From the NCBI GenBank assembly GCA_002633005.1, contig NMRA01000030.1:1510453-1572452 (forward strand): DNA of 62,000 nucleotides, written 5' to 3'. Shown here piece after piece: positions 49,201 through 58,425 of this stretch; position 1 is the first letter of the stretch, and each line of letters starts with the position of its first letter. The position numbers and the translations under genes are program-made. The DNA comes from Phoronis australis (lineage: Eukaryota; Phoronida; Phoronidae). The notes under the pieces are model-generated. The model saw only the letters and a list, made by a program, of their open reading frames with translations, was not told the origin of the DNA and made no database searches.

Positions 49201-51088
49201 TTAGTTTTTGTAGCAAAACTTGCCTTCTTTTTAAGATGTTTGACTTATTCATTAGCTTTACAAATACAACAACCTTTAATGACAGAGTCTTGCTTTACAT
49301 GTGAGGTTTAGCTTATAGTAATATTAGACTTTTTTTCTATTTCTTTTAAGAATATGTCAGAAAAAGTTCTATAGCCCAAATTCAAAATGGATATTATTAA
49401 ATAGTTTGGCATGATTTTGCTATCTTCCCAAAATATTCATATTGCTTACTGCCAACCCCATACCCCACCCTCATTGTTCTTGAATATGATTAGCTGCATC
49501 AATTGTTCTTTGGGTAAGAATTATTAATGAATACAGTACTATTGTCTTTCAGGCAAAGAAATGGTTACATGATCATCTAATGGAAATAAAATACCTGGGT
49601 CACCGTGTACTGGACTGGAATGTGCAATCTTATAAAAACAGGATGCCCAGTGTATTGATCTGATAATTTGACTGCTTTTGTTTGTCATAACTTGTTGGTG
49701 CAAAGCTTCCCACTAACAAGCCGTGTCCTGAAAGGCTTACATGTACCTTCTTGTACGAATAAAAGGCCAGTCAATATTTCTATTTTGTAAGGAAGCACAT
49801 CGATCTATGCTTTCCATGGTAATCTTTTGGAACACGTGCCGTTTTGCTTAACAATTTAATTCAACATTATTATGGGATAGATTTAGTCAATCAATAGACT
49901 TTATTAGTTGTCAAGGTACATATTATATCTGACTGGCAGAAAACACACGAAGAAAACGACTGACCTTTTATCCGAAGAAATGCAATGAACTTAAATGCAA
50001 GTGTATAGTCTTAAACTGCATAAAATGAATGAAACCTGTGACAGCAAATACAACTGGATCAGGTTATCGATATCGTTGTTTTTCTGTCAATGTACTTTTC
50101 GTATTTGCTAAATTTTACTAAAAAGAAATGGTCACGTGATACAATTAATGACAGATTGGTAAAAAGTGCAAAATCAAATTCTTCAGGCTCTCTAGTTTAA
50201 GAAAATATATACATGTACTTGAAAACTTGATTCCAGACTGTTTAGCAACATCCCTAAAAAGTTGATGTTATCGGTTTTACATCAGAACGACACATTATTG
50301 AAATTTGTAGCTGTAAAGGTTACATTTCTTGATAATGAGCTTGGACCAGAGCTCTAAAATAACAAGTTCCGTAGTGTTTTTGTGATTTTATTACGTCACC
50401 AATTCTCGCGTCGTCTGACAGACCTTCGTTGAACTCGAGGCCAGTGACTTTTACCAGTTAAATTCGCTTAAAACAATCTGCCACTTATCAAGTGGGATTG
50501 AATTCGTCAGCAGAGCTTTCTTTAAACCGTGACCGCGCAGGTTCTATTCAGCGCCAAGGCAGATCTTAGAAAATCACAAAATTGATTCCATCCTCTTGGT
50601 GCAAAACTCAGTTATCGGAATCTAGCTTTACCTGTAAAAGCCGTACTCCGTTTAAAAAAAAACAATAGATTGACATATTGGAATGAGGTATTAAAATACT
50701 TCATAGCATTCTAACGTTAAAAGCAGATACATTTTAATAAGGAAACATAATATATAATTAAGGTAAATGTCTGTCGAAATTAAAAATGTACTAACCATGA
50801 AAGTAGTCAGTGGCTGTCCGATTTCTACCGAATTCCTCTCGTAACCGGTTTTAGAAAGCATGAGTTTTAAAAAGTTATTTTACACGCTTTAATCGGTTGC
50901 ACCAAGTATTACTCAGACTCCCGCGTGTTCTTTTATGCTGGTGTTGCCTGCTGAATAGCCGCGACGCAATTTATTAAAATGTCGGAAACATACCTCTTCA
51001 GATTAGTTGTGTTGATGGGTAGCTCAGTGGTAACGCTTGCGACTCCAGACACTTGCAGGAAGATCAGAAACCACGGAGCCGTCTTCAT
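16688..51088 (-). CDS. glycine-receptor-like Cys-loop anion channel subunit, 10 exons, 400 aa
   Basis: Exons (transcript order) are 50994-51088, 45772-45836, 24678-24745, 23181-23407, 22892-22974, 21928-22062, 20678-20842, 20167-20297, 19099-19152 and 16688-16867. They sum to 1203 nt, and every junction has GT/AG ends with matching phases. The protein has a signal peptide, an extracellular ligand-binding domain with Cys-loop C159-C173 and a second loop-C disulphide C218-C229, TM1-TM3, a short cytoplasmic loop of about 45 residues and TM4 near the C terminus. The P270-A271-R272 filter before TM2 and the [10 protein letters not shown] stretch mark an anion channel of the glycine/GABA group. Loop C ([12 protein letters not shown]) is glycine-receptor-like. 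It would sit in the plasma membrane as a pentamer subunit. Ligand is inferred only. N-glycosylation sites occur at N-T-T, N-L-S and N-F-T. Confidence 0.92.
17020..17065. repeat. dispersed repeat, inverted partner at 19030-19072
   Basis: GGCAGTACCATAGACATC followed by TAGACCGGGC is found again in reverse complement at 19030-19072, immediately next to channel exon 9. Both copies are in the last intron (16868-19098), which otherwise holds nothing recognised. Confidence 0.5.
19099..19152 (-). CDS. channel exon 9: TM3-TM4 loop, 54 nt
   Basis: An 18-codon exon (residues 324-341, V-N-V-Y-A-R-K-S-K then acidic and basic residues) starts with the V-N equivalent of the canonical post-TM3 V-N-F. Phases 0-0, acceptor CATTCCAG, donor GTAAGG. 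Being symmetric, it could be skipped without frame loss, which would shorten the cytoplasmic loop. Confidence 0.85.
20167..20297 (-). CDS. channel exon 8: rest of TM2, TM2-3 loop and TM3
   Basis: Residues 280-323 read [11 protein letters not shown], the loop [13 protein letters not shown], and TM3 ending A-L-L-E-F-A-V. Acceptor GACGTTGTAG, donor GTACGT, phase 0 out. Confidence 0.93.
20678..20842 (-). CDS. channel exon 7: loop C cysteine, TM1 and first part of TM2
   Basis: Residues 226-279 carry N-F-T-C229, the pre-TM1 R-Q-I-G-Y-Y, TM1 ([16 protein letters not shown]), then P-A-R at 270-272 and the start of TM2. The intron interrupts TM2 after T279. Acceptor CCCCCAG, donor GTAGGT. Confidence 0.93.
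21928..22062 (-). CDS. channel exon 6: loop B to loop C
   Basis: Residues 180-225 begin [12 protein letters not shown] (loop B) and run to C218-S-K-T-Y-K-T-G in loop C. Acceptor TTTTCAG, donor GTACGC; phase 1 both sides. Confidence 0.93.
22165..22217. repeat. (CA)n microsatellite
   Basis: A pure CA run of about 50 bp lies about 100 bp upstream of channel exon 6 (in transcript orientation a GT tract near the acceptor). GT/CA tracts near splice sites can affect splicing in general; no such effect is shown here. Confidence 0.95.
22892..22974 (-). CDS. channel exon 5: the Cys-loop
   Basis: An 83-nt exon encodes C159[14 protein letters not shown]173, thirteen residues between the cysteines with the invariant F-P-M-D. 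The 83-nt length is the same as in vertebrate relatives (family knowledge). It ends inside loop B. Donor GTAAGT, phase 1. Confidence 0.95.
23181..23407 (-). CDS. channel exon 4: loops D, A and E
   Basis: Residues 77-152 include [10 protein letters not shown] (R85, counterpart of the ligand-carboxylate arginine), W-x-x-x-R-L-A-Y, and W115-V-P-D-L-F with N-E-K-K-A (loop A), ending at L-Y-S-L-R. Acceptor ACAAACAG, donor GTATGC; phases 0 in and 2 out. Confidence 0.95.
23905..24165. repeat. degenerate G/T-rich minisatellite with one ambiguous base
   Basis: Imperfect repeats of the pattern TTGTTTTGTGGGGTGTCG cover about 260 bp in channel intron 3. Position 23909 is N, suggesting assembly or sequencing difficulty at the repeat edge. 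The only other N in the window is at 57771. Confidence 0.8.
24678..24745 (-). CDS. channel exon 3
   Basis: The 68-nt exon (residues 54-76) reads [17 protein letters not shown] and corresponds to the second beta strand of the family. A 68-nt exon at this place is typical of vertebrate GABA/glycine receptor genes (family knowledge). Acceptor CAATTTAG, donor GTAAGG. Confidence 0.9.
25878..26604. repeat. diverged direct duplication, 469-bp offset
   Basis: TGTTTTGGTTACA at 25892 recurs at 26361, and AAAATCTGACCAA-TGG with TTTTCGAGAT and CAAA-GCTA at about 26077-26135 recurs at 26546-26604. Both pairs are exactly 469 bp apart. The units have diverged strongly, so the duplication is old. It lies in channel intron 2. 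Confidence 0.6.
27616..27939 (-). CDS. 107-residue ORF in channel intron 2, unrecognised
   Basis: The frame is open from before 27939 to a TGA at 27616 with balanced composition ([13 protein letters not shown] at the start, a central Glu/Arg-rich turn, hydrophobic segments later), more protein-like than neighbouring shadows. No domain, signal peptide or convincing splice acceptor was recognised. It may be a fragment of a decayed mobile element. Function unknown. Confidence 0.2.
   Translation of the reverse strand: MSISVTVCATSNWLAQTPSLQLLTGCQVKKSDEQSTITVNLYIHERERPERVAGSQCPHLFATLEINMLRLPRMTRFWKEAAVDLVGVITSVQKTPPTIRFRNFPTN
29865..29890. other. perfect 10-bp hairpin
   Basis: TGTGTGGCCG, a six-base loop, then CGGCCACACA: a fully paired GC-rich stem in intron 2 of the channel gene. 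It could be a cruciform or RNA hairpin. It may mark the end of a small transposon, but no flanking repeats were found. Confidence 0.6.
29988..30405. repeat. dispersed repeat, two copies here and one near 38.3 kb
   Basis: The segment GTTGGC-G-CCATGTACTATAG-CTATG occurs at 30031-30063 and at 30369-30402. A longer match, GCG-AA-GC-CA-AGATTT-GT-CATTGA, links 29990-30050 to 38262-38325. This is probably a low-copy interspersed family. No coding potential. Confidence 0.5.
34311..34323. promoter_or_regulatory. RFX X-box-like palindrome
   Basis: GTTGCTCGGCAAC is an inverted repeat of the RFX half-site (GTTGC / GCAAC) and is followed by C-G-A-G. X-boxes bind RFX factors (established). It lies in a locally CpG-richer part (34.26-34.58 kb) of channel intron 2. 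Whether it acts as an enhancer or internal promoter is inference. Confidence 0.35.
35505..35680. repeat. short motif repeated five times
   Basis: ACCCACTTGGTACTT-type words (ACCCA-TTGGTA-T) occur at about 35508, 35551, 35619 and 35637, with a weaker one near 35664. They are separated by irregular spacers. An AATAAA with T-rich upstream sequence follows near 36000, so this may be the 3' end of a retroposed or repeat unit. It is not coding. Confidence 0.4.
36343..36940 (+). mobile_element. LINE 3' fragment (non-LTR retrotransposon, decayed)
   Basis: In shifting frames this stretch encodes the end of a LINE polyprotein: [15 protein letters not shown], then a zinc-knuckle-like W-C-V-S-L-C-Q and [10 protein letters not shown] (ORF 36438-36623). 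Further on, F-G-L-P-N continues into [10 protein letters not shown] around 36685-36770 and ends in an AT-rich tail. H-R-I-L-x-T-N plus C-x-S-x-T-E-T-x-x-H-x-x-x-x-C is the conserved region after the reverse transcriptase of L2/CR1-like LINEs (family knowledge). Several stops and at least two frame changes show it is inactive and 5'-truncated. Confidence 0.75.
36971..37026. repeat. GT/GC-rich simple sequence
   Basis: Alternating purine-pyrimidine sequence (GTGTGTATGCGTGCGTGC and similar) runs for about 55 bp directly after the LINE fragment. It has Z-DNA-forming composition. Confidence 0.85.
39680..40112 (+). pseudogene. THAP zinc-finger domain of a transposase gene, frameshifted
   Basis: ATG at 39680 begins [13 protein letters not shown] and runs to [12 protein letters not shown], the N-terminal half of a THAP (C2CH) domain. 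The second half, [11 protein letters not shown] and then G-T-I-P-S-L-L-I-P (the AVPTIF-type box), continues in another frame from about 39780, so a one-base shift lies between about 39776 and 39788, next to a TAG in the second frame. The second zinc-binding cysteine is replaced by serine (G-S-T), while the opposite copy at 40363-40461 keeps it. THAP domains are DNA-binding modules of P-element and Kolobok transposases. This copy should not make a functional finger. Confidence 0.85.
40363..40461 (-). pseudogene. second, inverted THAP gene start inside the right terminal repeat
   Basis: Reading leftwards from ATG at 40459-40461 the frame gives [12 protein letters not shown], the same THAP beginning as at 39680 but with the second zinc cysteine intact. 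It then diverges into an unrelated short tail and stops after 32 codons. It shows that the inverted repeat includes coding sequence, so the element arose by inverted duplication of the 5' end of a transposase gene. Confidence 0.75.
40828..41735. mobile_element. foldback element with arms of about 16-bp tandem repeats
   Basis: The left arm (40836-40935) is a run of degenerate units GGTTCACTACTCTGAA. The right arm (41634-41735) is the same unit in reverse orientation (TTCGGAGTAGTGAACC). The outer ends also pair (TATTCCGAGGG with the complement of CGTCAGAATAAT). The 700-bp interior has no ORF of note. Tandem-repeat inverted arms define foldback-type transposons. It begins 98 bp after the Kolobok-like element. 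Confidence 0.7.
41935..42955. mobile_element. inverted-repeat element containing four 63-bp repeats
   Basis: The ends pair: GTGGGCCATT at about 41936 with GGGCCACATT at about 42939, and GTCGTGCGTAATTATG with CGTAATTACGCGAC. Internally TATCCAATAAGAAATTGGTT (42213) pairs with AACCAATTTCTCATTGGATA (42878). Between 41960 and 42205 the left arm has four direct units of exactly 63 bp (anchors GATTTCGCTCGTGTT at 41989, 42052, 42115, 42178). The right arm has shorter TACGAGCGTAAAATT units. An ORF (42016-42360, plus) reads through the units as a 21-residue repeat with D-F-x-R. Confidence 0.6.
45641..45672. other. perfect 11-bp hairpin
   Basis: AATCCAATAAT and its reverse complement ATTATTGGATT are separated by ten bases. 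The hairpin lies 100 bp downstream (in transcript sense) of channel exon 2, in the large intron. Possibly a tiny MITE end or an RNA structure near the 5' splice site. Confidence 0.6.
45772..45836 (-). CDS. channel exon 2: N-terminal helix
   Basis: This 65-nt exon encodes residues 32-54 with L-M-K-N-Y-D-G, the equivalent of the first helix and K-x-Y-D motif of glycine/GABA receptors. Acceptor TTTCAACAG, donor GTAAGT; phases 2 in and 1 out. It is isolated by introns of about 5.2 kb upstream and 21 kb downstream. Confidence 0.85.
46567..46656 (-). pseudogene. THAP domain N-terminal fragment
   Basis: The minus strand reads [13 protein letters not shown] then [10 protein letters not shown] and stops: a C-x4-C zinc pair followed by the F-P-K-D-P of THAP domains. 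No start codon sits at the expected place and the C-x2-H half is missing. It is a broken copy of a THAP gene or THAP transposon, different from the pair at 39.7-40.5 kb. It lies in channel intron 1. Confidence 0.55.
50994..51088 (-). CDS. channel exon 1: start codon and signal peptide
   Basis: ATG at 51086-51088 opens [18 protein letters not shown], a standard signal peptide, followed by a short Asn/Thr-rich mature N terminus with N-T-T. Another in-frame ATG lies 33 nt upstream, but the 51088 start places the hydrophobic core correctly. Donor GTATGT, phase 2. Confidence 0.8.
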
Positions 51089-52034
51089 TCTGCGTATATT
51101 GTCCGCGCAGCTTTGGTACAAGAAAATGACTCTTCACTACAAATAGATGTGAATGACATAACTTAATTGAAATTAAATTAGTTACTTTCTACAAGAATTA
51201 CTGTCAGTGGGCACAAAGAAAAACGATTTATACGATATGTATAACTAATTTTTAAGATGAAATGCGAATACAACTCAGCAACCTTAAACACTGAGAAACA
51301 CGAATCCTTAAATTATCACGCGAGTAATTCAACTTCGAAATGACCTGTTTGGGTAGCTTCGTGTTCCCAAAAGCAATCTGGAACCAGCCGTTCTTTTTAT
51401 TATACTAAACCTGCTTGGCGTTTATAGTCGATTCATGTTCCTGAGGCTCTTGAGGCGCTCATCCACAACGTGCGATGTAATCGATCGGTTTCATAGACGA
51501 AACAGTCTATTCTCTAACGCATGCACTTGGAGCTCAAAATCTTACTTTTCAAAATAGAAATAGTTACAAAGGGTCAAAAGCAATACACCTATGAGACTGT
51601 CATTGTAATTAAGTAACGAGTAACGACAACAGCACGTCTTTTTGTAGCGTCATACCGACTGTATTAATAGGACAAAACTATTCTAGAAAACATTTTTCTC
51701 TCATTTTCCAGTTTTTGGTATACAGGTTAAGTCACGTTTGTTGATTTCTTATTTAGTTTATGCTTAGTCCGACAATAAAACGAATAGAAACCATTTTGCA
51801 AATGAGCGCGACACTCTTACCTTCCTGAACAGCTTAGGTTTCAAGGAAAAGACACAAACACTATTTGCATTCATATAGATATTTATAGTGCAGGTATTCA
51901 TTTATTATGTGCAGTCGAGCATGTTATTCCCAACAGCACCTACATGTACAGGATCTCAGGTCAACTAATTTAGCACAGGTATCGGGTGATCGAAACACTG
52001 CAGACGGGACAGCATGTTACCTGCAGCTCCATCA

Positions 52035-52270
52035 ATGTTTACGTCGTCGTCATCATCGTCATCATTATCCTACTCATCACTGGTCACCCTGATCGCAATC
52101 GTAGGCGTCATCGTCATCAAAATCAAACTTATTTTTATCATACTATAACCATTACCATCTCCGTGACAACCGTCTGTAATGTCGTCATCGTCAGCGTTGC
52201 TGTCATTGTCGTCGCCTTCGTCACAATCATCACAGTTGCTATTGTTACCATAATCAACGTCGTTGATCTT
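52035..52270. repeat. CATCGT/GTCATC-rich low-complexity tract
   Basis: Degenerate trinucleotides (GTC, ATC, CAT) dominate about 230 bp. ORFs on both strands through it (V/I/T-rich and D-rich) are composition artefacts. Confidence 0.8.
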
Positions 52271-55200
52271 ATTTAACATCACTGTCACAGCGGCAGCGAC
52301 GGCGGATGTAGCGACGGCTGAGGCATCAGCGGCAAATTTAAGGCATATTATGATCTAACATTCCAAGTGATATTTTTTTCACCAAAAATGTAGTAGCAAA
52401 TTAATGTTGCTAACTGATTTGATCATACTTTAGCAGATCTTTCGGGAAGCACTTTTTCAAACAACATTTAAACACCCCATTCCCTTACAGACATTTCAGA
52501 TTTCTCCATAAACAATCAAACAATTGCTTTATGTCAGCATTTATGTACGTAAATTGTGAGCATGTTAATTCACCAAAATTAAACCAAACCCCAGAATTTA
52601 AGTGGCAAGTAAAACAGGAACGTGTTGCTGCTTTGATTATTTCAAGAATGATCTTCAAACTGTAAAATGTCTTGATGCATAGCGATTTGAATTAACTTTT
52701 GTTTTAAAGAAGAAATGAATTACAGCGCCCATATTACGTGAAAAATGTCTGTTCTAAAATATCCGCCCACGGGTGCTAGAACGTACCCCGATATCCTGAT
52801 GTCATCTGCGTGACACATTGATGACCCTTAGGTGCCTGATCTCGAATGCACCAAAGAAGTAACGACAAATACAAAACTTTCGTTTAATTTGATTTAATTC
52901 TCGGTCATGAGGGAAAGTTAATATGACTATGAATTTGGGTTCCGCCTAACTAATGGAGACTTGCACATTATTTTATTTTGCCGCTAAGATCGCTAGTAGC
53001 GCAGGTCGTTCGTTATCTTCCCGTGTACGCTATGGACTGGGCTTGGTTGTTGCAGGTTTCTCGTATACTGCCGGTTGTTGTGCGAATATATTTATTACAT
53101 ATTTGTTTATTTATTTAATGAAGAGCTTCTGCTCCTCTTAATTGTATTTTACGCAGCATATATTTTCTTAAAGACCAATTTACCGATGAAATCGGGAGTG
53201 GTGAACTTCCGTGCGCTTGACATCAACAGCAAAACGCACAAATTAGCATTTTTTCGTCGAATTTCCTACAATATTGTGGAAAGAGGTAGTAAATTGAAAT
53301 TTTGATTGTCCAAAGACCTGTTTTTACTATAGCCTTTTGAAGGTACCGAAATATCAAATGCACTGCAGAAACATATCATCAGCTACTAGAGAAGTGCATA
53401 TCGGAAATGCCGATAAGATTTGCAGTTCGACAACTGTCAGATTCGCTACACTAAAGAGCGTTCGTTTGACGGGCCAGAGATCCACTTTTGCGTATTAGTA
53501 ATTTTTGAAGGAGCTAAAATACAGTACAGCGTTGTTTTCAATTTCAATTCAAAGAATTAAAAGCTTTTGTAGTGTATAGACTTTTTGGGTTGTTATGAGC
53601 TTTTACCAGAACTATAAAACAATAACATCCCTTGTTTGTGTTATCTTATTACAAATCGCCAGCTCTCGCTGTTATCTGCTAGACATTTACTGAAATCAAA
53701 GCCGTCGTCCTTACCGATTAAACACGCTAATTTGCTAATTAACGCGCTTAATTAGGACCATCGGCAGAATGTTCGGTTTCTGTTGCTTTAATGCTAATTT
53801 CTCCTTTACTTTTCTTGCCGAGAACATTCCTCTAACATAATGGTCATTAATTTGCTAAACACTCAACGACAAACATTCACAGGCCATGGCAAGTACACGG
53901 GATATCCGGAACGACTTTAGCGGTCCTTGGCTGAGAAAGCATCCCTCATTCGATGTCAATTTGACTGAATGCTTTTGGCGTGTACTGTATCTGCTAATAC
54001 AAAAAAGTACAGTCTCATACGACGTTACAGGGAAATTTACATCCGTAACTGTACCCATGTGAGACTTACAGGCTTTAAAAATGAAAATAATTGACAAATG
54101 TAGGAGTCTTTTGACATGATGTATTATGTTTTGATGACGAAAAGTTCAATGACGAAATTCATATTGAAACACGACCTTGTTGCAGTTACTTTAAACACAC
54201 ATTTTCTGAAACTGTTGCCAAATAAAAATAATATTAACAAATATTTACAAACATCAAACTTTTATATAGTGATTTTAAAATTTGCGATAGCACAGGCGTT
54301 CTTTCCTTTACCCCTTCTTGAAAACTATCGCATAGAATCATGCCATTACGCAGTCTATCCGTAGATGTTTCCTAACAAGTCATCAGGGAGTCTGAACAGT
54401 AATTAAAAGGTCACTTCTCAGAGTTCTCTCTTGTCAGTTAACATACGCAAATGATGGACGTTGACTCATTCTAGGTTTTATCATTATAAATCGCCACCGA
54501 ATTTTCCATACATTTCAATGAACCTGTTTCTGTCCTTACGATGTTTAGTCTACGCACTCTATTATAATTTTGATTTGTTTTATCTAAAAGCAGCAATTCC
54601 AAAGAGTAAATGATGAATTATGCTAAGTTTTATGAAGGGAACATGTAAGACTTGCCGTTTATACAGTAAGCCTTAAAAGTTGCGTCAATTTTTTTTACCA
54701 TGTCTCTGTACCCGTATTACCTTGTTGGTCATCATTCACAACTCACAACATTCTACCATCAGCTGCCTCTGAAAACGACCAGTTGGTCTGTTTTGACGTC
54801 ATCAATTACGTGGCAGAAGGTAAACTGGGGAAAGGGTAACATTTATTAATGAGATGGTGCATGACTGGCGCCGCAATGAAGACCTAACGGAAGATGAACG
54901 CAGGTGTTGTCTCTTCAATTATAAATTGCCTTCAATAATCTGAAAATTAAGGTACAAAAGCCGTCTATGTGTAGACCTCGCACACACGGGGACGTGCTGA
55001 TCAAAGAGCAAAGTTCGATATTGCGACGCTTTATTCGATCAATGTAGCTTTGAGCTTTAAACTAATCAGCCGTGGGAATCATGCAGCCCAAGCCTCTAAA
55101 ATGTTGTATAATGTGCAGTGCTTCGAATTTACTCCTTCATTTGTGGATTAGTCAGGTTTGATTTTATTGCTGGAAGCAGACCTATGTCTCAGACGATCCT

Positions 55201-55479
55201 ATCTCTTGAGGTTTTTTATACTTCCTTGTTTTGGAAAAAAGCTGGTGGCTTTGCGCTACTCGATATTGTCTCATGTTGAATCCTGTTTCAACGTTGTTCA
55301 AGGCTGGAAAACCGAAAAATGATCTACACGGGACACGTGCGATTAAGTTGAAAGCTGAGCCTTCTAGGTCAAACTGTATAAATACTCCCCCGTCAAGTGA
55401 ATACTGCGTTTTCTAGAAATATTTTGCTTTCCAAAATTGTTTCGCCTCCTGATGCAGAGTACAGCTTAACTGATATTTA

Positions 55480-55925
55480 CTCTTGACAACGAATTAAACA
55501 AATTTATGTTCTTCCACTCAAGCTTTTGTTACCTCCTTATGTTAAAACGTTTGAATATTTCTATATTCATAGGAAATTATATACAAAATTAACTTGAAAA
55601 AGACGAAGTTAGTAAATGATGACAAGTGTGTATCTTGTGGAACTGTTGAAACTTTTAACCATATGTTTGTGGACTGTGATTCTGTAAAAACTTTGTAGTG
55701 TGAAATTCAGAAACTTTTAATTTATGTAACTGCACAACACGACTTAATCTGAGATAAAAATGTTATTTTGACATCATATTTTGAAAGTAATTTTGAAGAT
55801 GTTAATATCATATTAACTATTTGTTAGTATTTCATTCATAAATGCTCTAGAGACCAGATTATTCCTAGATATTCACAATTTCAATGTTTCTTGTACAATT
55901 ATTGTAAATCAAGAAATATACAACC
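55480..55925 (+). mobile_element. second LINE 3' fragment, decayed
   Basis: From about 55590 the frame reads K-L-V-N-D-D-K-C-V-S-C-G-T-V-E-T-F-N-H-M-F-V-D-C-D, the C-x2-C-x8-H-x4-C finger found after the reverse transcriptase of LINEs. It then hits TAG where tryptophan (L-W) is usual, and continues E-I-Q-K-L and later I-L-T-S-Y-F-E. Upstream, L-P-P-Y-V-K-T-F is in another frame. The same module occurs in the 36.4-kb fragment, but the sequences differ, so they are separate insertions. Confidence 0.7.
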
Positions 55926-58014
55926 CCTTACAACTGTCTTTTGACAAACCCTCAATACTTATTTAGACTAGATCAACCGTGAAGTTGTATTATTTAGATT
56001 TGTGCGTGTGTGTGTTTCGTTTGCATATAGTTCATTGTTGTACATCTCATTGTATTTAAAGATAATTTTTTATATAAAAAATCTACATGGGATACGCATT
56101 TATGGAAATATTTTTCCAATAATAAATACAATGTACAACTCACAGTCCATGAATCCTTACTTTTAATTACACAACACGACTGTTCTAATTCGTGTCCATT
56201 TGACGCATTATGTCTATCTTGACTAATTACCTCCATTTTAATCCACTACGTCTAGTCTGACACTCACACTGTCCATGGACAAAAATTAACAGTTGAAATA
56301 TAGCGACATGTTTCGGCGGTAAAGCATCCAACATTGTCCAGCTATATTCAGAGAATGGATGCCACGATACACAGAACATTGAAAAACACGCAAAAATACC
56401 AGAAACTGGATTAGCTATCAATCAGAATACACACATTGAAAATGATTGACACCTTTCGTGAGCCGTGAGATTTAATTAAACTTCTTCTAAAAAGCTAGTT
56501 GTCTAAGTTCATTGTATGTGGTCACGCCATTACTTTAACAGATACTAAAGCCTATTCGGTGATCCCATGAAAACTGGTTTTGATAAGTGGTAGACCTATT
56601 GTTCCATTTGAGAGAGCTATAAACACTACTGATGTCATCAGGTAGGTAAGGGCATGGTACCGACCACCACTCGGATGTTCTGACACTTAAAAGACGTTGA
56701 ATACTTTGTAGAGTTCAACTGATCGAGAGCGGAAACAAAATAGGGATTACGCTGCCTACTGAATAAGAAAAAAGGTGGATTACCTTATTTTGAGTGCGCC
56801 ACGTGTGGCCGTTGAATATTGTTTTCTCTCATCTCCCAACGACAGATGTCGCGAAAAACCCGTGAAAATGATAAGGAGATAGCCACCTACCTCAACAATA
56901 GATGTCGTGTATACCTAACACAGGTACCGACTGTTAATAAATAAATACTAATAATGAGACATTGTGACCACCTGAAATATAACATAAACTAAATATTGTC
57001 TAAACGAGTTATAACAACAAAGTACATTCGAATACACTACAAAAATCATCAAGGGGTTCAGACACCATTATCCGACAAGTAGTAAATTATTAAATGGCCG
57101 CACGCTTCATATTAATTGTGTACTGGATTACTTCCATATTTTTTCTAATATAAGTTTTCCACAAAGTCCGGGCTGACACGTATCTTACTTTATGCAGGGT
57201 CAATAAAGTATAATTCGATTAAGTATAATTCGAACCTGTGTGCTTTAATAAGATGCTGGATCTTTTCAGTACTTTCGACAGGCATATGCATTTCTTTATA
57301 CTCGGCGCATTACGTACATTTTGAACCAACCTACACATGCATGTCTCGTCAATTCATAATCGTCTATGCACTATAACTGTAAATGCCGACGCACTCTTGT
57401 GTTTGTTGTCTGACTATATTCGCCATCTGTTGGTGGTTTATGTGTTTGCTCTCCAGCTTCTACCGCGTATATTTTCCACGTGACTAATTCTTCAATAGAA
57501 TTTTGCATATGTATAACTGCTCGGCACACCATAGTTTATAGCTGTAACGCGCGCCAGCTTAGCTCATTCGTGCTTCAACGTCCTTACATGTATCTTGAGT
57601 TTTGAGTTTAGTCGTGATCTATGCCGCAAATTGGTGTAAGTATTTTGTACTTAGTTTTGTTACAGTATATAGTCAGTACTTCAACGTAATTGTAACGCGT
57701 ACTCTGTAACTTTAATTAGCGTTGCCTCCAGTAGTTTGACGTTGTCCGAATAAGAATATATGCAATGTTTNCTTCTTGATTTTCGATTTGTCGTGAATGT
57801 TGAGGATTGAACTAGGAAGATCTGGAGGTATTTATGATATTTATTGGTTTCGATGTGAACAAATAGAAGCAATGAACGTGTTGCTGTCGCAGATAAAATG
57901 TTTGAGTGAAATTACTCTCAGATTTGACGTGCTTGGGTTACTCCGGAAGTGGCCGGCAGACGTCCATATTGAATGTCAGTTGTGTACCTTTCTCTTTATT
58001 ATGTTATATTGTAG

Positions 58015-58187
58015 AGGGCTACTTAAAGGTGCCTGTGGTTGAACCGAGTAACTATAAGAAGGAAACAAATAAAGTTTGTCAACGCAACTTATGCTCGAGT
58101 TCTCCATGTGGCTTTAACGATTTTCGCGACCACAATAACGATGCTACACAATGTGTATATAAAAAACTCGAACGCCGGAGATATTAG
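58015..58187 (+). CDS. candidate exon, cysteine-rich PAN-like segment
   Basis: Acceptor TTATATTGTAG precedes a frame reading E-G-Y-L-K-V-P-V-V-E-P-S-N-Y, then K-V-C-Q-R-N-L-C-S-S-S-P-C-G-F-N-D-F and D-A-T-Q-C. The C-x3-C-x4-C-x-F-N pattern followed by a later C resembles PAN/apple modules. The frame ends at TAG 58185-58187, or the exon could stop at a GT near 58153. No start or signal peptide exon was found upstream. Partial gene at best. Confidence 0.4.
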
Positions 58188-58364
58188 GAAACTGAGTACA
58201 GACTTGACCTAGTCTACAGCATGCAAACTATTCCGAGCTAGATCAGAGTTTGAATGTTAGCGGTAAGTTATCATTTCCTTCACTTTAGAGATTTTTAAAT
58301 TTCGTTTCGCTTACTTGCTAATTCCATTTGTTTTTTGTTTGTTTTTTTATATTTTATTTTGTAG

Positions 58365-58425
58365 ATGAGCTACAGGTGAATCCTCTGAACTTGTCTAAAA
58401 GTTCTGTACCAACACTACCTCTGAG
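58365..58425 (+). CDS. candidate 61-nt exon
   Basis: Bounded by TTTATTTTGTAG and GTGAGT, open only when entered in phase 1, this encodes E-L-Q-V-N-P-L-N-L-S-K-S-S-V-P-T-L-P-L. A possible preceding short exon ending at 58260 (H-A-N-Y-S-E-L-D, donor GTAAGT, phase 1) would fit in frame. It probably belongs to the same transcription unit as 58015-58187. Function unknown. Confidence 0.4.

Larger units (their letters stand above)
51089..58014. other. 5' flank of the channel gene and intergenic DNA
   Basis: This 6.9-kb region should contain the channel promoter near 51.1-51.5 kb, though no clear TATA or initiator could be assigned. It also contains a CATCGT-rich low-complexity tract and a LINE fragment, listed separately. 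Elsewhere only short unconvincing ORFs occur (for example 52953-53141 and 53855-54097). Confidence 0.4.

Noticed and set aside
51020-51065. tRNA-like A box (TAGCTCAGTGGTAACG) on the plus strand
   Set aside because: No B box or cloverleaf follows, and the stretch is the antisense of the signal peptide exon of the channel gene.
52070-52288. Asp-rich minus ORF that could suggest an acidic protein
   Set aside because: Pure consequence of the CATCGT low-complexity tract.
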